Shown: positions 46,367-56,109 of the stretch, one piece after another
Numbering within the stretch: the first letter of the stretch is position 1
Layout: the number at the start of each line of letters is the position of its first letter
From: Nostoc edaphicum CCNP1411
Lineage (GTDB): Bacteria; Cyanobacteriota; Cyanobacteriia; Cyanobacteriales; Nostocaceae
Assembly: GCF_014023275.1 (NCBI RefSeq)
Contig: NZ_CP054698.1
Location: forward strand, 3,286,001 to 3,350,000
Direction of reading: 5' to 3'
Length of the DNA stretch: 64,000 bases
Notes under the pieces: generated by a model
Databases searched by the model: none
The model's input: the letters and a program-made list of their open reading frames with translations, nothing else
What the model was told of the DNA's origin: nothing
Position numbers and translations under genes: made by a program

Positions 46367-46714
46367 TCAACACTTATCACTTTTTCCAGATTCAGGCTTA
46401 TAGTAAAGGGCTGATTTATATAAGACTTGTTCTTGATGGGTTTCTAAAGTGCAATGAGACAAAGGGTAAGTTACACAAGTAACAACATAACCAGCCTGTA
46501 TTTCACTTGGGCGCAGAAATTTTTGCTCGTTTTGATCAACTTCACCACTAATGAGTTTGGCGACACAGGCAGAACATTCGCCTTGTTTACACCCAGACGG
46601 TAGGCGGATACCAGCTTCTTCTGCTATATCCAAAATATATTGATCGTCTGGTACTTGAATGGTGCGATCTAACCCAAGTGTAGGATTGATGAATCGAACT
46701 TGATAAACTACCAT
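46367..46714 (-). CDS. [2Fe-2S] ferredoxin, plant type
   Basis: The 115-residue product has the plant-type cluster motif: CKQGECSAC (Cys 42, 47, 50) and a fourth Cys in VVTCVTYP about 29 residues later. It carries electrons in the cytoplasm. The spacing and the C-terminal extension (about 20 residues, VLYKSALYYK) differ from the main photosynthetic PetF and approach the FdxH-like group, but heterocyst specificity is not demonstrated. It lies 13 bases after the tex stop codon on the same strand. Confidence 0.88.
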   Translation of the reverse strand: MVVYQVRFINPTLGLDRTIQVPDDQYILDIAEEAGIRLPSGCKQGECSACVAKLISGEVDQNEQKFLRPSEIQAGYVVTCVTYPLSHCTLETHQEQVLYKSALYYKPESGKSDKC

Positions 46715-46727
46715 CTGCTGTTTCTAA

Positions 46728-48887
46728 TTATTGTTTAACTGCTTTCATCGATAGACTAATCCGTTTAAGTTTCTCGTCGATTTCTAACACCTGCACTTTG
46801 ACTACTTGTCCGACTTTGACAACTTTGTTGGGATCATCTATAAATCTATCAGCAAGTTGGGATATGTGTACCAAACCATCTTGATGTACGCCGATATCGA
46901 CGAAGGCACCGAAGTTGGCAACGTTTGTCACGATTCCTTCTAGTTCCATTCCCATTTTTAAGTCTCTAATTTCCTTAATTCCTTCTTTGAAAGTGGCATA
47001 CTTAAACTCAGCACGAGGATCTCTACCTGGTTTTTCTAGTTCACTGAGGATGTCGCGCAGTGTGGGTTCGCCGACGCTATCGGTAACATATTTCTTCAGG
47101 TTGGTCTTTTTGAGTTTTTCGGCGATTTGTGTTACCTGATTTAATGGCACATTTAGATCAGATGCGATCGCTTCTACTACAGAATAACTTTCTGGATGCA
47201 CTGCTGTATTATCTAATGGGTTGTCACCACCGCGAATCCGCAGAAAACCCGCTGCTTGTTCAAAGGCCTTCGGCCCCAGCTTCGGAACTTTCAAGAGTTG
47301 GCGGCGATTTTTAAAGGCTCCATTCTGGTTACGATAGGCGACAATGTTATTGGCAACACTTGCCGTAATCCCAGAGACGGAAGTTAGAAGTTCTTTGGAG
47401 GCGGTGTTTAAGTCTACGCCGACGTAGTTAACGCAACTTTCTACAGTGTCATCTAATTTCTTTTTCAACAACTTTTGATCGACATCGTGCTGATATTGTC
47501 CCACACCAATGGATTTGGGATCGATTTTCACCAGTTCCGCCAAGGGGTCTTGCAAACGGCGGCCGATACTAATAGCACCGCGCACGGTAATATCTAAATC
47601 GGGAAACTCTTCCAGCGCTACTTTACTTGCAGAATATATAGATGCGCCAGATTCATTCACCATCACCTTAACTGGTTTGCGCTCTATGGTTTGCAATATT
47701 TGTGTGACAAATTCCTCTGTCTCACGAGACGCTGTACCGTTACCGATGGCGATTAACTCAATCTTGTACTTTTCAATCAGATTTTTGACAGTTTGTGCTG
47801 CTTTGAGTCGTTGTTCAGCCGCTTGGTGAGGAAATACTGCTTGATATTCCAAAAATTTTCCAGTTTGGTCGAGGACTGCAACTTTACACCCAGTTCTAAA
47901 TCCAGGGTCTATCGCCAGTGTTGGTTTCATCCCTGCTGGTGCAGATAGCAGCAACTCCCGCAGATTAGTTTCAAATGTCTTGATTGATTCTATATCTGCG
48001 TAGACTTTCTTCTCAGAAATTACCTCTCCCATTAGAGATACTTTCATCAAACGGTTGAATGCATCCTTCAACATCGCTTGATAAAAATCGCGAATTGTCC
48101 GTACTTTGGTTTTAATTTCTTTCGACTCAAGATAGTAAAGTACCGTATCTTCATCGAAAGCAATTTCAAAACTTAATACTTTTTCAGTTTCACCCCGACA
48201 CAAGGCCAGCATATTGTGGGGTGCAATATTTTTCACCTTAATTTGATAGTTACGGTACATCTCAAATTTGGTTGTACCTTCGGGATAATCATCTTTGATG
48301 CGGGAAACAAATACCCCTTCGTCTAAAAGATAATCGCGGATATATGCGCGTAATTCAGCTTTTTCAGCTACCTCTTCAGCCAAAATGTCAGCAGCACCTT
48401 TGAGTGCCTCCTCTGCTGTTTTTACTCCCTTGGTTTCAGAAATATACTTAGCCGCTTCTTCTTCCAGGGAAGCAGTTGCAGCATTTTTGACATTTAGCGA
48501 CTTGATGAATTCCGCCAGTGGTTCGAGTCCTTTTTCTCTGGCGATGGTGGCGCGGGTGCGTCGTTTTGGTCGATAAGGTAAGTATAAATCCTCAAGTTCG
48601 GTTTTTTGTAAGCAGGATGAGATTTTGGCTTTAAGTTCATCTGTCAGTTTACCTTGGTCAGCGATCGCACTTAAAATTACAGATTTTCGTTCTTCCAGTT
48701 CTGTTAAATAAGTATATCGATCAGCCAGTTCACGTAGTTGCACTTCATTCATCTCATCGGTGCGCTCTTTGCGGTAACGTGCAATAAAGGGAATTGTTGC
48801 ACCCTCCGCCAAAAGTTCCAGCGCGTTTTGCACCTGATGGGGTTTGAGGTTTATTTCAGTTGCCAGTAGTTGAGGAATGTTCAGCAT
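46728..48887 (-). CDS. tex: Transcription accessory protein Tex (S1 RNA-binding)
   Basis: The 719-residue product has the Tex architecture: N-terminal helical domain, YqgF-like RNase H domain (LAIDPGFRTGCKVAVLD, about 325-341), helix-hairpin-helix motifs (about 500-560) and a C-terminal S1 domain (GIVTNVANFGAFVDIGVHQD, about 648). Tex binds nucleic acid and affects transcription and stress tolerance. The conserved Asp of the YqgF domain is present. It is followed by the ferredoxin gene. Confidence 0.94.
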   Translation of the reverse strand: MLNIPQLLATEINLKPHQVQNALELLAEGATIPFIARYRKERTDEMNEVQLRELADRYTYLTELEERKSVILSAIADQGKLTDELKAKISSCLQKTELEDLYLPYRPKRRTRATIAREKGLEPLAEFIKSLNVKNAATASLEEEAAKYISETKGVKTAEEALKGAADILAEEVAEKAELRAYIRDYLLDEGVFVSRIKDDYPEGTTKFEMYRNYQIKVKNIAPHNMLALCRGETEKVLSFEIAFDEDTVLYYLESKEIKTKVRTIRDFYQAMLKDAFNRLMKVSLMGEVISEKKVYADIESIKTFETNLRELLLSAPAGMKPTLAIDPGFRTGCKVAVLDQTGKFLEYQAVFPHQAAEQRLKAAQTVKNLIEKYKIELIAIGNGTASRETEEFVTQILQTIERKPVKVMVNESGASIYSASKVALEEFPDLDITVRGAISIGRRLQDPLAELVKIDPKSIGVGQYQHDVDQKLLKKKLDDTVESCVNYVGVDLNTASKELLTSVSGITASVANNIVAYRNQNGAFKNRRQLLKVPKLGPKAFEQAAGFLRIRGGDNPLDNTAVHPESYSVVEAIASDLNVPLNQVTQIAEKLKKTNLKKYVTDSVGEPTLRDILSELEKPGRDPRAEFKYATFKEGIKEIRDLKMGMELEGIVTNVANFGAFVDIGVHQDGLVHISQLADRFIDDPNKVVKVGQVVKVQVLEIDEKLKRISLSMKAVKQ

Positions 48888-49438
48888 TAGGTGTCTAAAA
48901 TGAAAATGCTACTTCTAAAGGTAATATGCTAGATCCTTATCTTGGCGCAAGGCCCAAGTTTTCAGTCAATTTACCAGATGATTACTCACAAGAGTGGAAT
49001 TAGCGAAATAGAAAAAACCCACCTACGCAAGTTTTCAAACCTTTCAATTTAGTGTATATGAATGAGAATTTGTATAGCATAGCGCAGCTAAACTGAGCCG
49101 AGAGAGCGCCACAAGGAGTTTCACGGAAGGCATTGTGTACTCTCTACAGACTAAGCAAGCTAGCGCAACCTCTCTTAACTTACTACTTAAAGCAAGCTTG
49201 GCACACCATCAACGACAGAAGAAGGAGTTCTTCGCCAAGTTTTTGTTTGCTTCATCTATCGCAATAATTATTCCCATTGGTGTAATATACAACGTTGCAT
49301 AGTCTTTATTTTCTATAATATTTATTTCAAACGACTGTTGTGGCTAAAACCTGATTGGATGTAAGATCAACCACAATTACAAAAACAATTTCAATTTGTT
49401 TTATAAGCACAACAACTTTTAGTCCAGAGGTTAGTAAA
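48888..49438. other. Intergenic region upstream of tex
   Basis: These 550 bases contain the tex promoter and repeat-like segments around 49075-49190, but no gene I can support. Confidence 0.5.
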
Positions 49439-49654
49439 ATGCCTTTGTTTTTCTTGATACCATTGTGTACTGCTTTAGCCACTGGCTACTTGTTCAAAAA
49501 GAGTACTGATGAGATTGCATATCTTTCAGGTGTATTTGCTGCTATTAGCTTGATTTTAAGTTTAGTATTAGCGCCTTGGCAGATTCAGTTTGGATTGTTA
49601 ATCATTGTCTTCATTACTACCAACAGACTTTTGCAGGATAATGAGTCCAAATAA
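49439..49654 (+). CDS. Small membrane protein, 71 aa
   Basis: The ATG at 49439 has GAGG about eight bases upstream; the frame extends 28 codons further but without a ribosome site. The product has two hydrophobic segments (about 2-16 and 26-62) and a short charged tail. No family recognised. Confidence 0.6.
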   Translation: MPLFFLIPLCTALATGYLFKKSTDEIAYLSGVFAAISLILSLVLAPWQIQFGLLIIVFITTNRLLQDNESK

Positions 49655-51084
49655 TAGGAAAACAAATTAGAGAAACTGAATAATCACAACCACAAAGATT
49701 CATACTCTTGATTGCCATCTATATTTTTTTGTAATCTTGCGTAACTTTGTGCTGTGCCTTGCCAAGGCTTGCACTATTGTTCGAGTTTAAATTTTGCTTT
49801 CGGAAACTCTCAGCTTGAGACTTATCGAGTTTGATACTAATTCCCTAATTCCCTAATTCTGCAAATTCTTAGTATTCAGAAAGTTCTTTATAAATGTAAA
49901 AATCCTCAAAATCAAAATTCATATAAAATAAAGTTTTGATTTCATGAAGTTTTTGTTTAAGTATATTTTCGGTAAATGAAGTTTTGATGAAGTATGACGA
50001 TAAATTTGCAACACGCTTTTCTCGTGGTATTCTAGTAGGTGATTATATGTAACAATAAACTTGGAGAACAAAACCTAGTTAAAATTACCAAGAGAAATCA
50101 AGCAAACCTAATACTCGATAATCTAAAACTATATCAAATACAATGCAATCAAGGCCAACTCCTAGTTGATTAGCCAACGATAGTTTGCATTAGTTGTTAG
50201 TGTTGTCAAAAGCTCTATTTAGACATTCAGTAAAATTCCCCAGAAACCTGTAAAGCGCATTACCGTAGAGTGATTTGTCGAGTCTACAATTTACGCAGCC
50301 AAGCAGACTTCTGTTACTTATTGTGTATCCATGTCTAAAAAGAGCATATATACACACTCGATTTGAGAAAAATTGTTATGAATCGGCTTAGTTCCCGGTC
50401 GAGGTTATGGATACATCTGTGAGCCAGAATAAGTTCTATGGTATGTCAGTAAATTAATAAACTTTCCTGAAGCCAATTAAGAACGTTTATCAATCCAGTT
50501 AAGTTAATGGCTTGAGAAGTTCAGTAGCTTCTTCAACAAGATATCTACAGCAGGATACAACTAATGAAAGTTAATAAATGGATTAATCAAAAATTCTGGC
50601 AATCCATTTTTATACGTTTAGCTCCATTTGTTGCACATGTAGGTCGAATTCAAGTTAAGCATAAGCAATGTCTACGACGGGCTACGCCTACACACACTGC
50701 TAAACTTTGTTCAGAGGTAATTTATGGCAAAGCCTTCAACCTTCACTACATCTGTATCCTTTATACCCTAGATATTGCGATCGCACTAAGAAGTAGTCTT
50801 GAAGCATAACTGGCGCTCTATTGCGAATCATACAAATGTTGCCATCATCAAGCAAGCATCATGGAAGCCGCATAATATTTAGCTGCTAACTCTAGGACAT
50901 AAGCTTCAACGGTTATTTTGATATCAGTCCCTTCAACATAGCCTTGCTAATTTTGTTGTCTATTTACTGAAGTAGAGGTTGAATTGCACAGAAGGTGTGA
51001 CCAAAATCCAAAACAAAACGTTTAAAGCAACGGGCTGTTTACTGTCTGGTTCATACCTACTATATTGATTGAGGCAAATGTACT
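49655..51084. other. Large gene-poor region
   Basis: These 1430 bases are AT-rich. The only longer frame (50564-50809) includes a short interspersed repeat (about 50671-50692) and has no coding signature, so I treat it as spurious. The promoter of the 51085 gene cluster should lie in the last part. Confidence 0.5.
50671..50692. repeat. Short interspersed repeat, inverse copy of the one at 26877-26905
   Basis: GTCTACGACGGGCTACGCCT is the reverse complement of the repeat core near 26880-26903. Confidence 0.7.
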
Positions 51085-51468
51085 ATGAAATCTATCTCGC
51101 AAATTTCCAGCTTTAAAATAATTCCTTATACTATCCTGTTTATCAGCATTTTATTTAGTATTTCTGGACAATTGCTGATGAAGCATACTATGAGTCATCC
51201 AAATGAGGGACTATTAACTTGGGAATTTATTCAAAAATTAGCATTAGCTATTACTGTTTATTGCTTGGGAGTAGTAAATTGGATATTGGCTCTGCGAACT
51301 GTAAAATTAAGTATTGCTTATCCACTGACTAGTTTAAATTATGTCGGTATACTTTTCGGTTCATACTACTTTTTTAATGAAGAGATTACACTAACTCGAA
51401 TAGCGGGAGTCATCACTATTTTTATGGGTGTTCTTTTAGTTGTGATTCCACTTAAAAAGTCTATATGA
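51085..51468 (+). CDS. Small DMT/EamA-type membrane protein (ArnE-like half flippase)
   Basis: The 127-residue product has four membrane helices and the pattern of half-size drug/metabolite transporters; its size and its pairing with a similar protein encoded 36 bases downstream resemble ArnE/ArnF, which flip undecaprenyl-phosphate-linked sugar. It opens a four-gene cluster that also has a GT2 glycosyltransferase. The flippase role is inferred from size and context. Confidence 0.78.
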   Translation: MKSISQISSFKIIPYTILFISILFSISGQLLMKHTMSHPNEGLLTWEFIQKLALAITVYCLGVVNWILALRTVKLSIAYPLTSLNYVGILFGSYYFFNEEITLTRIAGVITIFMGVLLVVIPLKKSI

Positions 51469-51504
51469 GTTTTCTCTGGTAAATTCTACAAAAAGTATTG
51501 ACAA

Positions 51505-51861
51505 ATGAACATAATTACTTGGCTGCTTTTAATGTTTGTAGTTTTATTGGGAACAACAGCTAACCTTTCACTAAAATATGGACTTTACATTTCTAGCCCT
51601 ACGAAGGGAGGCAGCACATCTATCCGAAATCTGTTATTTTCTCGTTATTTTTTGATTTGGTTTGTCTGCTATACATTCATGACTATCTTGTGGCTTTATG
51701 TATTGCGAATAATCCCTCTGAGTCAAGCATTTCCAGTTCTAGGATTAATGTATGCACTTATACCAATTGCTTCTCACTATCTTCTAAAAGAGCAGGTTAT
51801 ATTTAGCCAGTGGGTAGGAATTTCTATTATCATAGCTGGTGTGGTTCTTGTTGTTAACTAA
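51505..51861 (+). CDS. Small DMT/EamA-type membrane protein (ArnF-like half flippase)
   Basis: The 118-residue product has four membrane helices and a GxxYxxxP-like last half (LMYALIPIASHYLL). With the gene before it, it would make a heterodimeric small transporter. The FAD oxidoreductase gene starts 94 bases later on the same strand. Substrate inferred to be a polyprenyl-phosphate sugar, not shown. Confidence 0.78.
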   Translation: MNIITWLLLMFVVLLGTTANLSLKYGLYISSPTKGGSTSIRNLLFSRYFLIWFVCYTFMTILWLYVLRIIPLSQAFPVLGLMYALIPIASHYLLKEQVIFSQWVGISIIIAGVVLVVN

Positions 51862-51955
51862 TAGTTAAAAATGTCATAAACTAGGTTATTAATAATAAAA
51901 ATTAAAAGTTTCTGAGAGATAAATATCAAAAACATTCCTACAAAAATCTAAATTT

Positions 51956-53260
51956 ATGAATATAGGCATTATTGGCGGGGGTATAACTGGGCTAGTATTA
52001 GCTCAACGTCTTTCAAATCAAGGACATACAGTAACTGTATTTGATAATAACAAGCAGCTTGGTGGACTTACCACCTATCATGATTACGGTTTATTTACCT
52101 GGGATCGTTTTTATCACGTTATCCTCCCTTCTGATACTCATTTGATAAACTTTCTCCGAGATATTGGTCTTGGAGATAAACTGCGTTGGCATCGAAGTTT
52201 AACAGGTTTCTACGACAATAAAAAATTCTATTCTATTAGTAACACTATAGAGTTTTTGCGCTTTCCTCTGTTTGGACTTATAGGTAAAATCAGATTAGCC
52301 TTTACTCTCCTATATGGTTCACGCCTGAATAACTGGCGGCGCTTAGAGAAGATTTTAGTTGAAGATTGGCTATTAAAACTCGGTGGAAAAAGCACATATG
52401 AAAAGCTCTGGAAACCTTTGCTGCTATCTAAATTAGGAGAGAACTATAAGCGAATATCAGCAGTTTTTATCTGGGCTTATATCAAACGACTATTTTCAGC
52501 ACGAGATTCCTCATTAAATAAAGAACAACTTGGTTATGTCTCAGGTGGTTACAAAACTGTTTTTGACCATATAGAAAAATTAATTTATGCGGCTGGAGGT
52601 CATATCCACACAGGTGTCGCAGTGGAATATATTGCACCTAATCCAGGAGGTGGAATGTGGGTAGAATATCAGGGTAAAAAAGAACATTTTGATAAAGTCA
52701 TTTTTACTGGCCCAGTTAATATTCTGCAACAGGTTGCTGCTAATGAATTGGTAAAAGTTTCCGATACTGGTGAAACAGTAGAATACCTGGGTGTAGTATG
52801 CATGGTACTGATTACTCGCAAGGCTCTAGTGCCTTATTACGTAGTAAATATTGCCGATAAGAATATTCCTTTTACCGGAGTCATCGGTATGAGCAATTTA
52901 GTTTCTTTGCAAGAAACAGCAGGATATCACATGACATTCCTACCAAAATATATACTTTCCACTGACCCGTTATTAAAACAGCCAGATGATGAATTGCGCC
53001 AAGTATTCTTCCAGGGTATACGCTTGATGTTCCCTGAACTAAAAGCAGATGACATTGTAGCAGCACACATTAATCGAGCTATTAAAGTTCAGCCACTACA
53101 AGTTTTAAATTATTCAAGCCTTGTTCCACAAGTGAGTACAGAAAACGATGATTTTTTCGTCGTCAATACCTCACAGTTGGTTAATGATAGCGTCAATAAC
53201 AACGCAGTTGTGCGACAAGTTGATGAATTTCTCAAGAAATCAACATTACTGAATTCTTGA
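51956..53260 (+). CDS. FAD-dependent oxidoreductase (amine-oxidase/PPOX-like fold)
   Basis: The 434-residue product begins with the dinucleotide-binding motif GIIGGGITGLVLAQRLSNQG and the following GGLTTYHDYG, typical of the amine-oxidase/protoporphyrinogen-oxidase/UDP-galactopyranose-mutase superfamily. A C-terminal FAD-contact region lies around residues 385-420. Flanked by half flippases and a GT2 enzyme, it probably modifies a sugar or a polyprenyl-linked intermediate. It is not HemG/PPOX by context. Confidence 0.82.
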   Translation: MNIGIIGGGITGLVLAQRLSNQGHTVTVFDNNKQLGGLTTYHDYGLFTWDRFYHVILPSDTHLINFLRDIGLGDKLRWHRSLTGFYDNKKFYSISNTIEFLRFPLFGLIGKIRLAFTLLYGSRLNNWRRLEKILVEDWLLKLGGKSTYEKLWKPLLLSKLGENYKRISAVFIWAYIKRLFSARDSSLNKEQLGYVSGGYKTVFDHIEKLIYAAGGHIHTGVAVEYIAPNPGGGMWVEYQGKKEHFDKVIFTGPVNILQQVAANELVKVSDTGETVEYLGVVCMVLITRKALVPYYVVNIADKNIPFTGVIGMSNLVSLQETAGYHMTFLPKYILSTDPLLKQPDDELRQVFFQGIRLMFPELKADDIVAAHINRAIKVQPLQVLNYSSLVPQVSTENDDFFVVNTSQLVNDSVNNNAVVRQVDEFLKKSTLLNS

Positions 53261-53299
53261 AATTTGAAAATGATATTTTGAAAATTACACGAGGTACTT

Positions 53300-54124
53300 A
53301 TGAGTCTTTTTGTTCTTTTACCCGCATACAACGAGCAAGCATCAATCCGACCCTTGTTCAAAAGATTTCAGACATTACAGCAAATCTCTAAGATGGAGAT
53401 AAAACTGATTCTTGTTGATGATGGTAGTAGTGATGCAACTGCCGAGACAGCTTTAGAAGAATCTGAATCACTAGGTATATTACTGAAATTAGTCCAACAT
53501 CCCAAAAATGCTGGTTTAGGTCAAGCAATTAAAACAGGTTTCATGACTTTCTTAGAAATCTCTAAAGAAGGTGATTTTTTAGCTGCGATGGATTGTGACA
53601 ACACTCAACCACCAGAACTCTTAATCAAGATGTATGACACAATGATAGCTGGTAGCTATGATATTGCGATCGCATCTAGATATCGAAAAGGCTCTAAAGT
53701 CATAGGTTTATCAAGATTTAGAGAGATAATGAGTTACGGAGCCAGCTGGCTGTTTAGAATTGCCGCCCGCGTACCCGGTGTAAGAGACTATACTTGCGGT
53801 TACAGGCTGTATAACCGTAATTTCGTCAGTAAACTAGATATGTATTATGGGGAAAATCTATTTACTGAAAGTGGATTTGCTTGCATGATAGATTTACTGC
53901 TGAAAGCTAAAGTACTCAAACCTAAAATTGCAGAAATTCCAATGGTTTTGAGATATGACCAAAAGCCAACTGCCAGCAAAATGAAAATTCTCAAAACTAT
54001 TACTCGAACCTTAAAACTCCTGTTTAAGAATCTAACATCGACACCCCCAGCTTCAAATTTAGGTCAGACTGTCAATGACCAAGGAACAGCAAGAGTTCCA
54101 TTGAAAATGGTAAATCGTAAATAA
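53300..54124 (+). CDS. Family 2 glycosyltransferase (polyprenyl-phosphate type)
   Basis: The 274-residue product has the GT2 nucleotide-sugar motifs: LLPAYNEQASI, LVDDGSSDAT and AMDCDNTQPPE, with SRYRKGSKV typical of dolichol-phosphate mannosyltransferase-like enzymes. It lacks the two C-terminal membrane helices of ArnC. It would transfer a sugar to polyprenyl phosphate on the cytoplasmic side, which the two half flippases could export. It ends the cluster, followed after 180 bases by a terminator. Confidence 0.88.
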   Translation: MSLFVLLPAYNEQASIRPLFKRFQTLQQISKMEIKLILVDDGSSDATAETALEESESLGILLKLVQHPKNAGLGQAIKTGFMTFLEISKEGDFLAAMDCDNTQPPELLIKMYDTMIAGSYDIAIASRYRKGSKVIGLSRFREIMSYGASWLFRIAARVPGVRDYTCGYRLYNRNFVSKLDMYYGENLFTESGFACMIDLLLKAKVLKPKIAEIPMVLRYDQKPTASKMKILKTITRTLKLLFKNLTSTPPASNLGQTVNDQGTARVPLKMVNRK

Positions 54125-54188
54125 ATCTTAGAGTGATACTCTGGATTGAATTAAGCTAAACAGCAAACAAGATTGCATATTTAATATG

Positions 54189-54266
54189 AGTTAGTCGTCA
54201 CGAAGCTTCTATCTTCTGGTACAGGTGGGGTTTATCCCCTTCCACTCCTAGCTCATGACGATAACT
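54189..54266. ncRNA. Candidate structured RNA or cis element
   Basis: AGTTAGTCGTCA (from 54189) pairs with TGACGATAACT (to 54266), with a single bulge, closing a 78-base structure that contains a second hairpin (GTGGGG/CCCC...CAC, about 54215-54245). No family is recognised. It lies between the GT2 gene and its terminator; which strand is expressed is unknown. Confidence 0.35.
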
Positions 54267-54303
54267 AAATTTTTACACCGATACCCTCAAGTTTCAAAAC
54301 CTC

Positions 54304-54327
54304 AGCCCGCCTTTGCGGGCTTTGTTT
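54304..54327 (+). terminator. Rho-independent terminator
   Basis: AGCCCGC (54304-54310) is inverted at 54315-54321 and followed by TTGTTT. It closes the 51085-54124 cluster. Confidence 0.85.
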
Positions 54328-54495
54328 ATATAGTCCCAAACTTTTAGTCTGTGGGTGAGTTTTCCAAGGTCTTGCTGAATTGGAGGGAAATCCACACGCC
54401 TTTCTGCCAACTGTGGCTTTGACTCATTTGTTAGACTAAACACACCAGAATTTTTCAGTCAAATCTCTGAATTACGCCAGCAGACGAGGCTATCC

Positions 54496-55968
54496 ATGCT
54501 TACAAGTACGCTACTTCTCTCGAATCAACTTCCCACACTCCAATATTCCTCCACACCAGAGCGTTTCGATGAAACCTGGGAAGCCCCTCTGGCTACTCTC
54601 CTGGGACTAGGACGCGCCGCTGGTGCTGACTTCATCGAATTATTTTTAGAGCGTCGCAACTATATTAGTTCTCTTGCAGAAGATGACGCTATCACGAGTA
54701 TTTCACCCAGTCTGTCTACAGGCGCGGGAGTCAGAATATTTCGTGGTAAAGCTGACTGCTACGTTAGCACCAATGACCTGTCGTTTCCCGGTTTGAAAGC
54801 AGCCTTAGAAAAAGGTCTTTCTATCTTGGGATTGCAACTACCCACTGCTAAGGCTTTCATCCCAGAAATCAACCTAGAATTACTTAGAGATTACGCCACC
54901 AAAAGAGGCAAAGATGCATGGCTACCAGTGTGTAGCTCCATCCGCGAAATGGGAGAAATCCTCCTTGATGGTACTGCCCACCTGAAGCAAAAAGCTAGCC
55001 ACGTCCAATCGCGCCGTGCTACCTATTTCCGGGATTGGCAAGAAGTTTTAATCGCCGCTAGTGACGGTACTTTTGCTCGTGATATTCGCCTTACACAATC
55101 AGTAGGATTTAACCTATTGTGTGCTGATGGTGCTAATCGTAGCTCAATTGGCGATCGCGCGGGTAATACTAGCGATGCCAACTTCTTGAGAACTTGGGAT
55201 TCTCAACAAGCTGCCGAGAAAATAGCAGAATCGGCTGGAAAAATGCTCTACGCAGATTACGTGGAATCAGGTACTTATCCCATCATTATGGCCAATCACT
55301 TTGGCGGCGTAATCTTCCACGAAGCTTGCGGACACCTACTAGAAACCACCCAAATTGAACGCAATACCTCCCCCTTTGCTGACAAAAAAGGCGAAAAAAT
55401 TGCCCACGAAAGTTTGACAGCCTGGGATGAAGGGCGCTCTGAAAATGCCTTCGGGACAATTGACATGGATGACGAAGGTATGCCGGCTCAAAGAACCTTA
55501 TTAATTGAAAAAGGCGTTCTGAAAAACTTCTTAGCAGATAGAACAGGTTCCTCACGCACCGGACACCCCAGAACTGGAAGTGGACGCCGCCAAAATTATA
55601 CCTATGCCGCCGCTAGCCGGATGCGTAATACTTATATTGATTCTGGCGAATACAGCATTGATGAATTATTTGCCTCTGTTGATAAAGGTATTTACTGTAA
55701 AAAGATGGGCGGTGGTAGCGTTGGTGCTACAGGTCAATTTAACTTTAGTGTTGATGAAGCTTATTTAATTGAAAATGGCAAAATCACCAAACCGTTAAAG
55801 GGAGCAATTCTAATTGGTGAAGCAAAGGAAATTATGAATAAAATTTCCATGTGTTCCCAAGATTTGGAAATTGCACCAGGTTTTTGTGGTTCCGTCAGTG
55901 GCAGTATTTACACCACAGTCGGACAACCCCACATCAAGGTTGATTCTATTACCGTCGGTGGAAGATAA
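54496..55968 (+). CDS. tldD: TldD family metalloprotease
   Basis: The 490-residue product has the zinc-binding motif of TldD in FHEACGH (about residue 273) and the downstream [11 protein letters not shown] segment. TldD and TldE form a heterodimeric protease that matures certain modified peptides (microcin B17) and degrades CcdA in E. coli. The tldE partner follows 135 bases later. Full length. Confidence 0.92.
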   Translation: MLTSTLLLSNQLPTLQYSSTPERFDETWEAPLATLLGLGRAAGADFIELFLERRNYISSLAEDDAITSISPSLSTGAGVRIFRGKADCYVSTNDLSFPGLKAALEKGLSILGLQLPTAKAFIPEINLELLRDYATKRGKDAWLPVCSSIREMGEILLDGTAHLKQKASHVQSRRATYFRDWQEVLIAASDGTFARDIRLTQSVGFNLLCADGANRSSIGDRAGNTSDANFLRTWDSQQAAEKIAESAGKMLYADYVESGTYPIIMANHFGGVIFHEACGHLLETTQIERNTSPFADKKGEKIAHESLTAWDEGRSENAFGTIDMDDEGMPAQRTLLIEKGVLKNFLADRTGSSRTGHPRTGSGRRQNYTYAAASRMRNTYIDSGEYSIDELFASVDKGIYCKKMGGGSVGATGQFNFSVDEAYLIENGKITKPLKGAILIGEAKEIMNKISMCSQDLEIAPGFCGSVSGSIYTTVGQPHIKVDSITVGGR

Positions 55969-56109
55969 TCTCGTCAACTTCCAGGTTCTACCTGGAAACG
56001 CCTTCTTCGTGGCTCTGTCACTTATTTTATCTAGAAAAGAAGAAGCCCTTCATTATTACATTCCCAGGCTGAAGCAGGGAGTGAGAAAATCCCAAACCCA
56101 AAATTGACT

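Noticed and set aside
50564..50809. 81-codon ORF in the gene-poor region
   Set aside because: It includes a short interspersed repeat, lacks coding character and has no recognisable product; treated as spurious despite an ATG.
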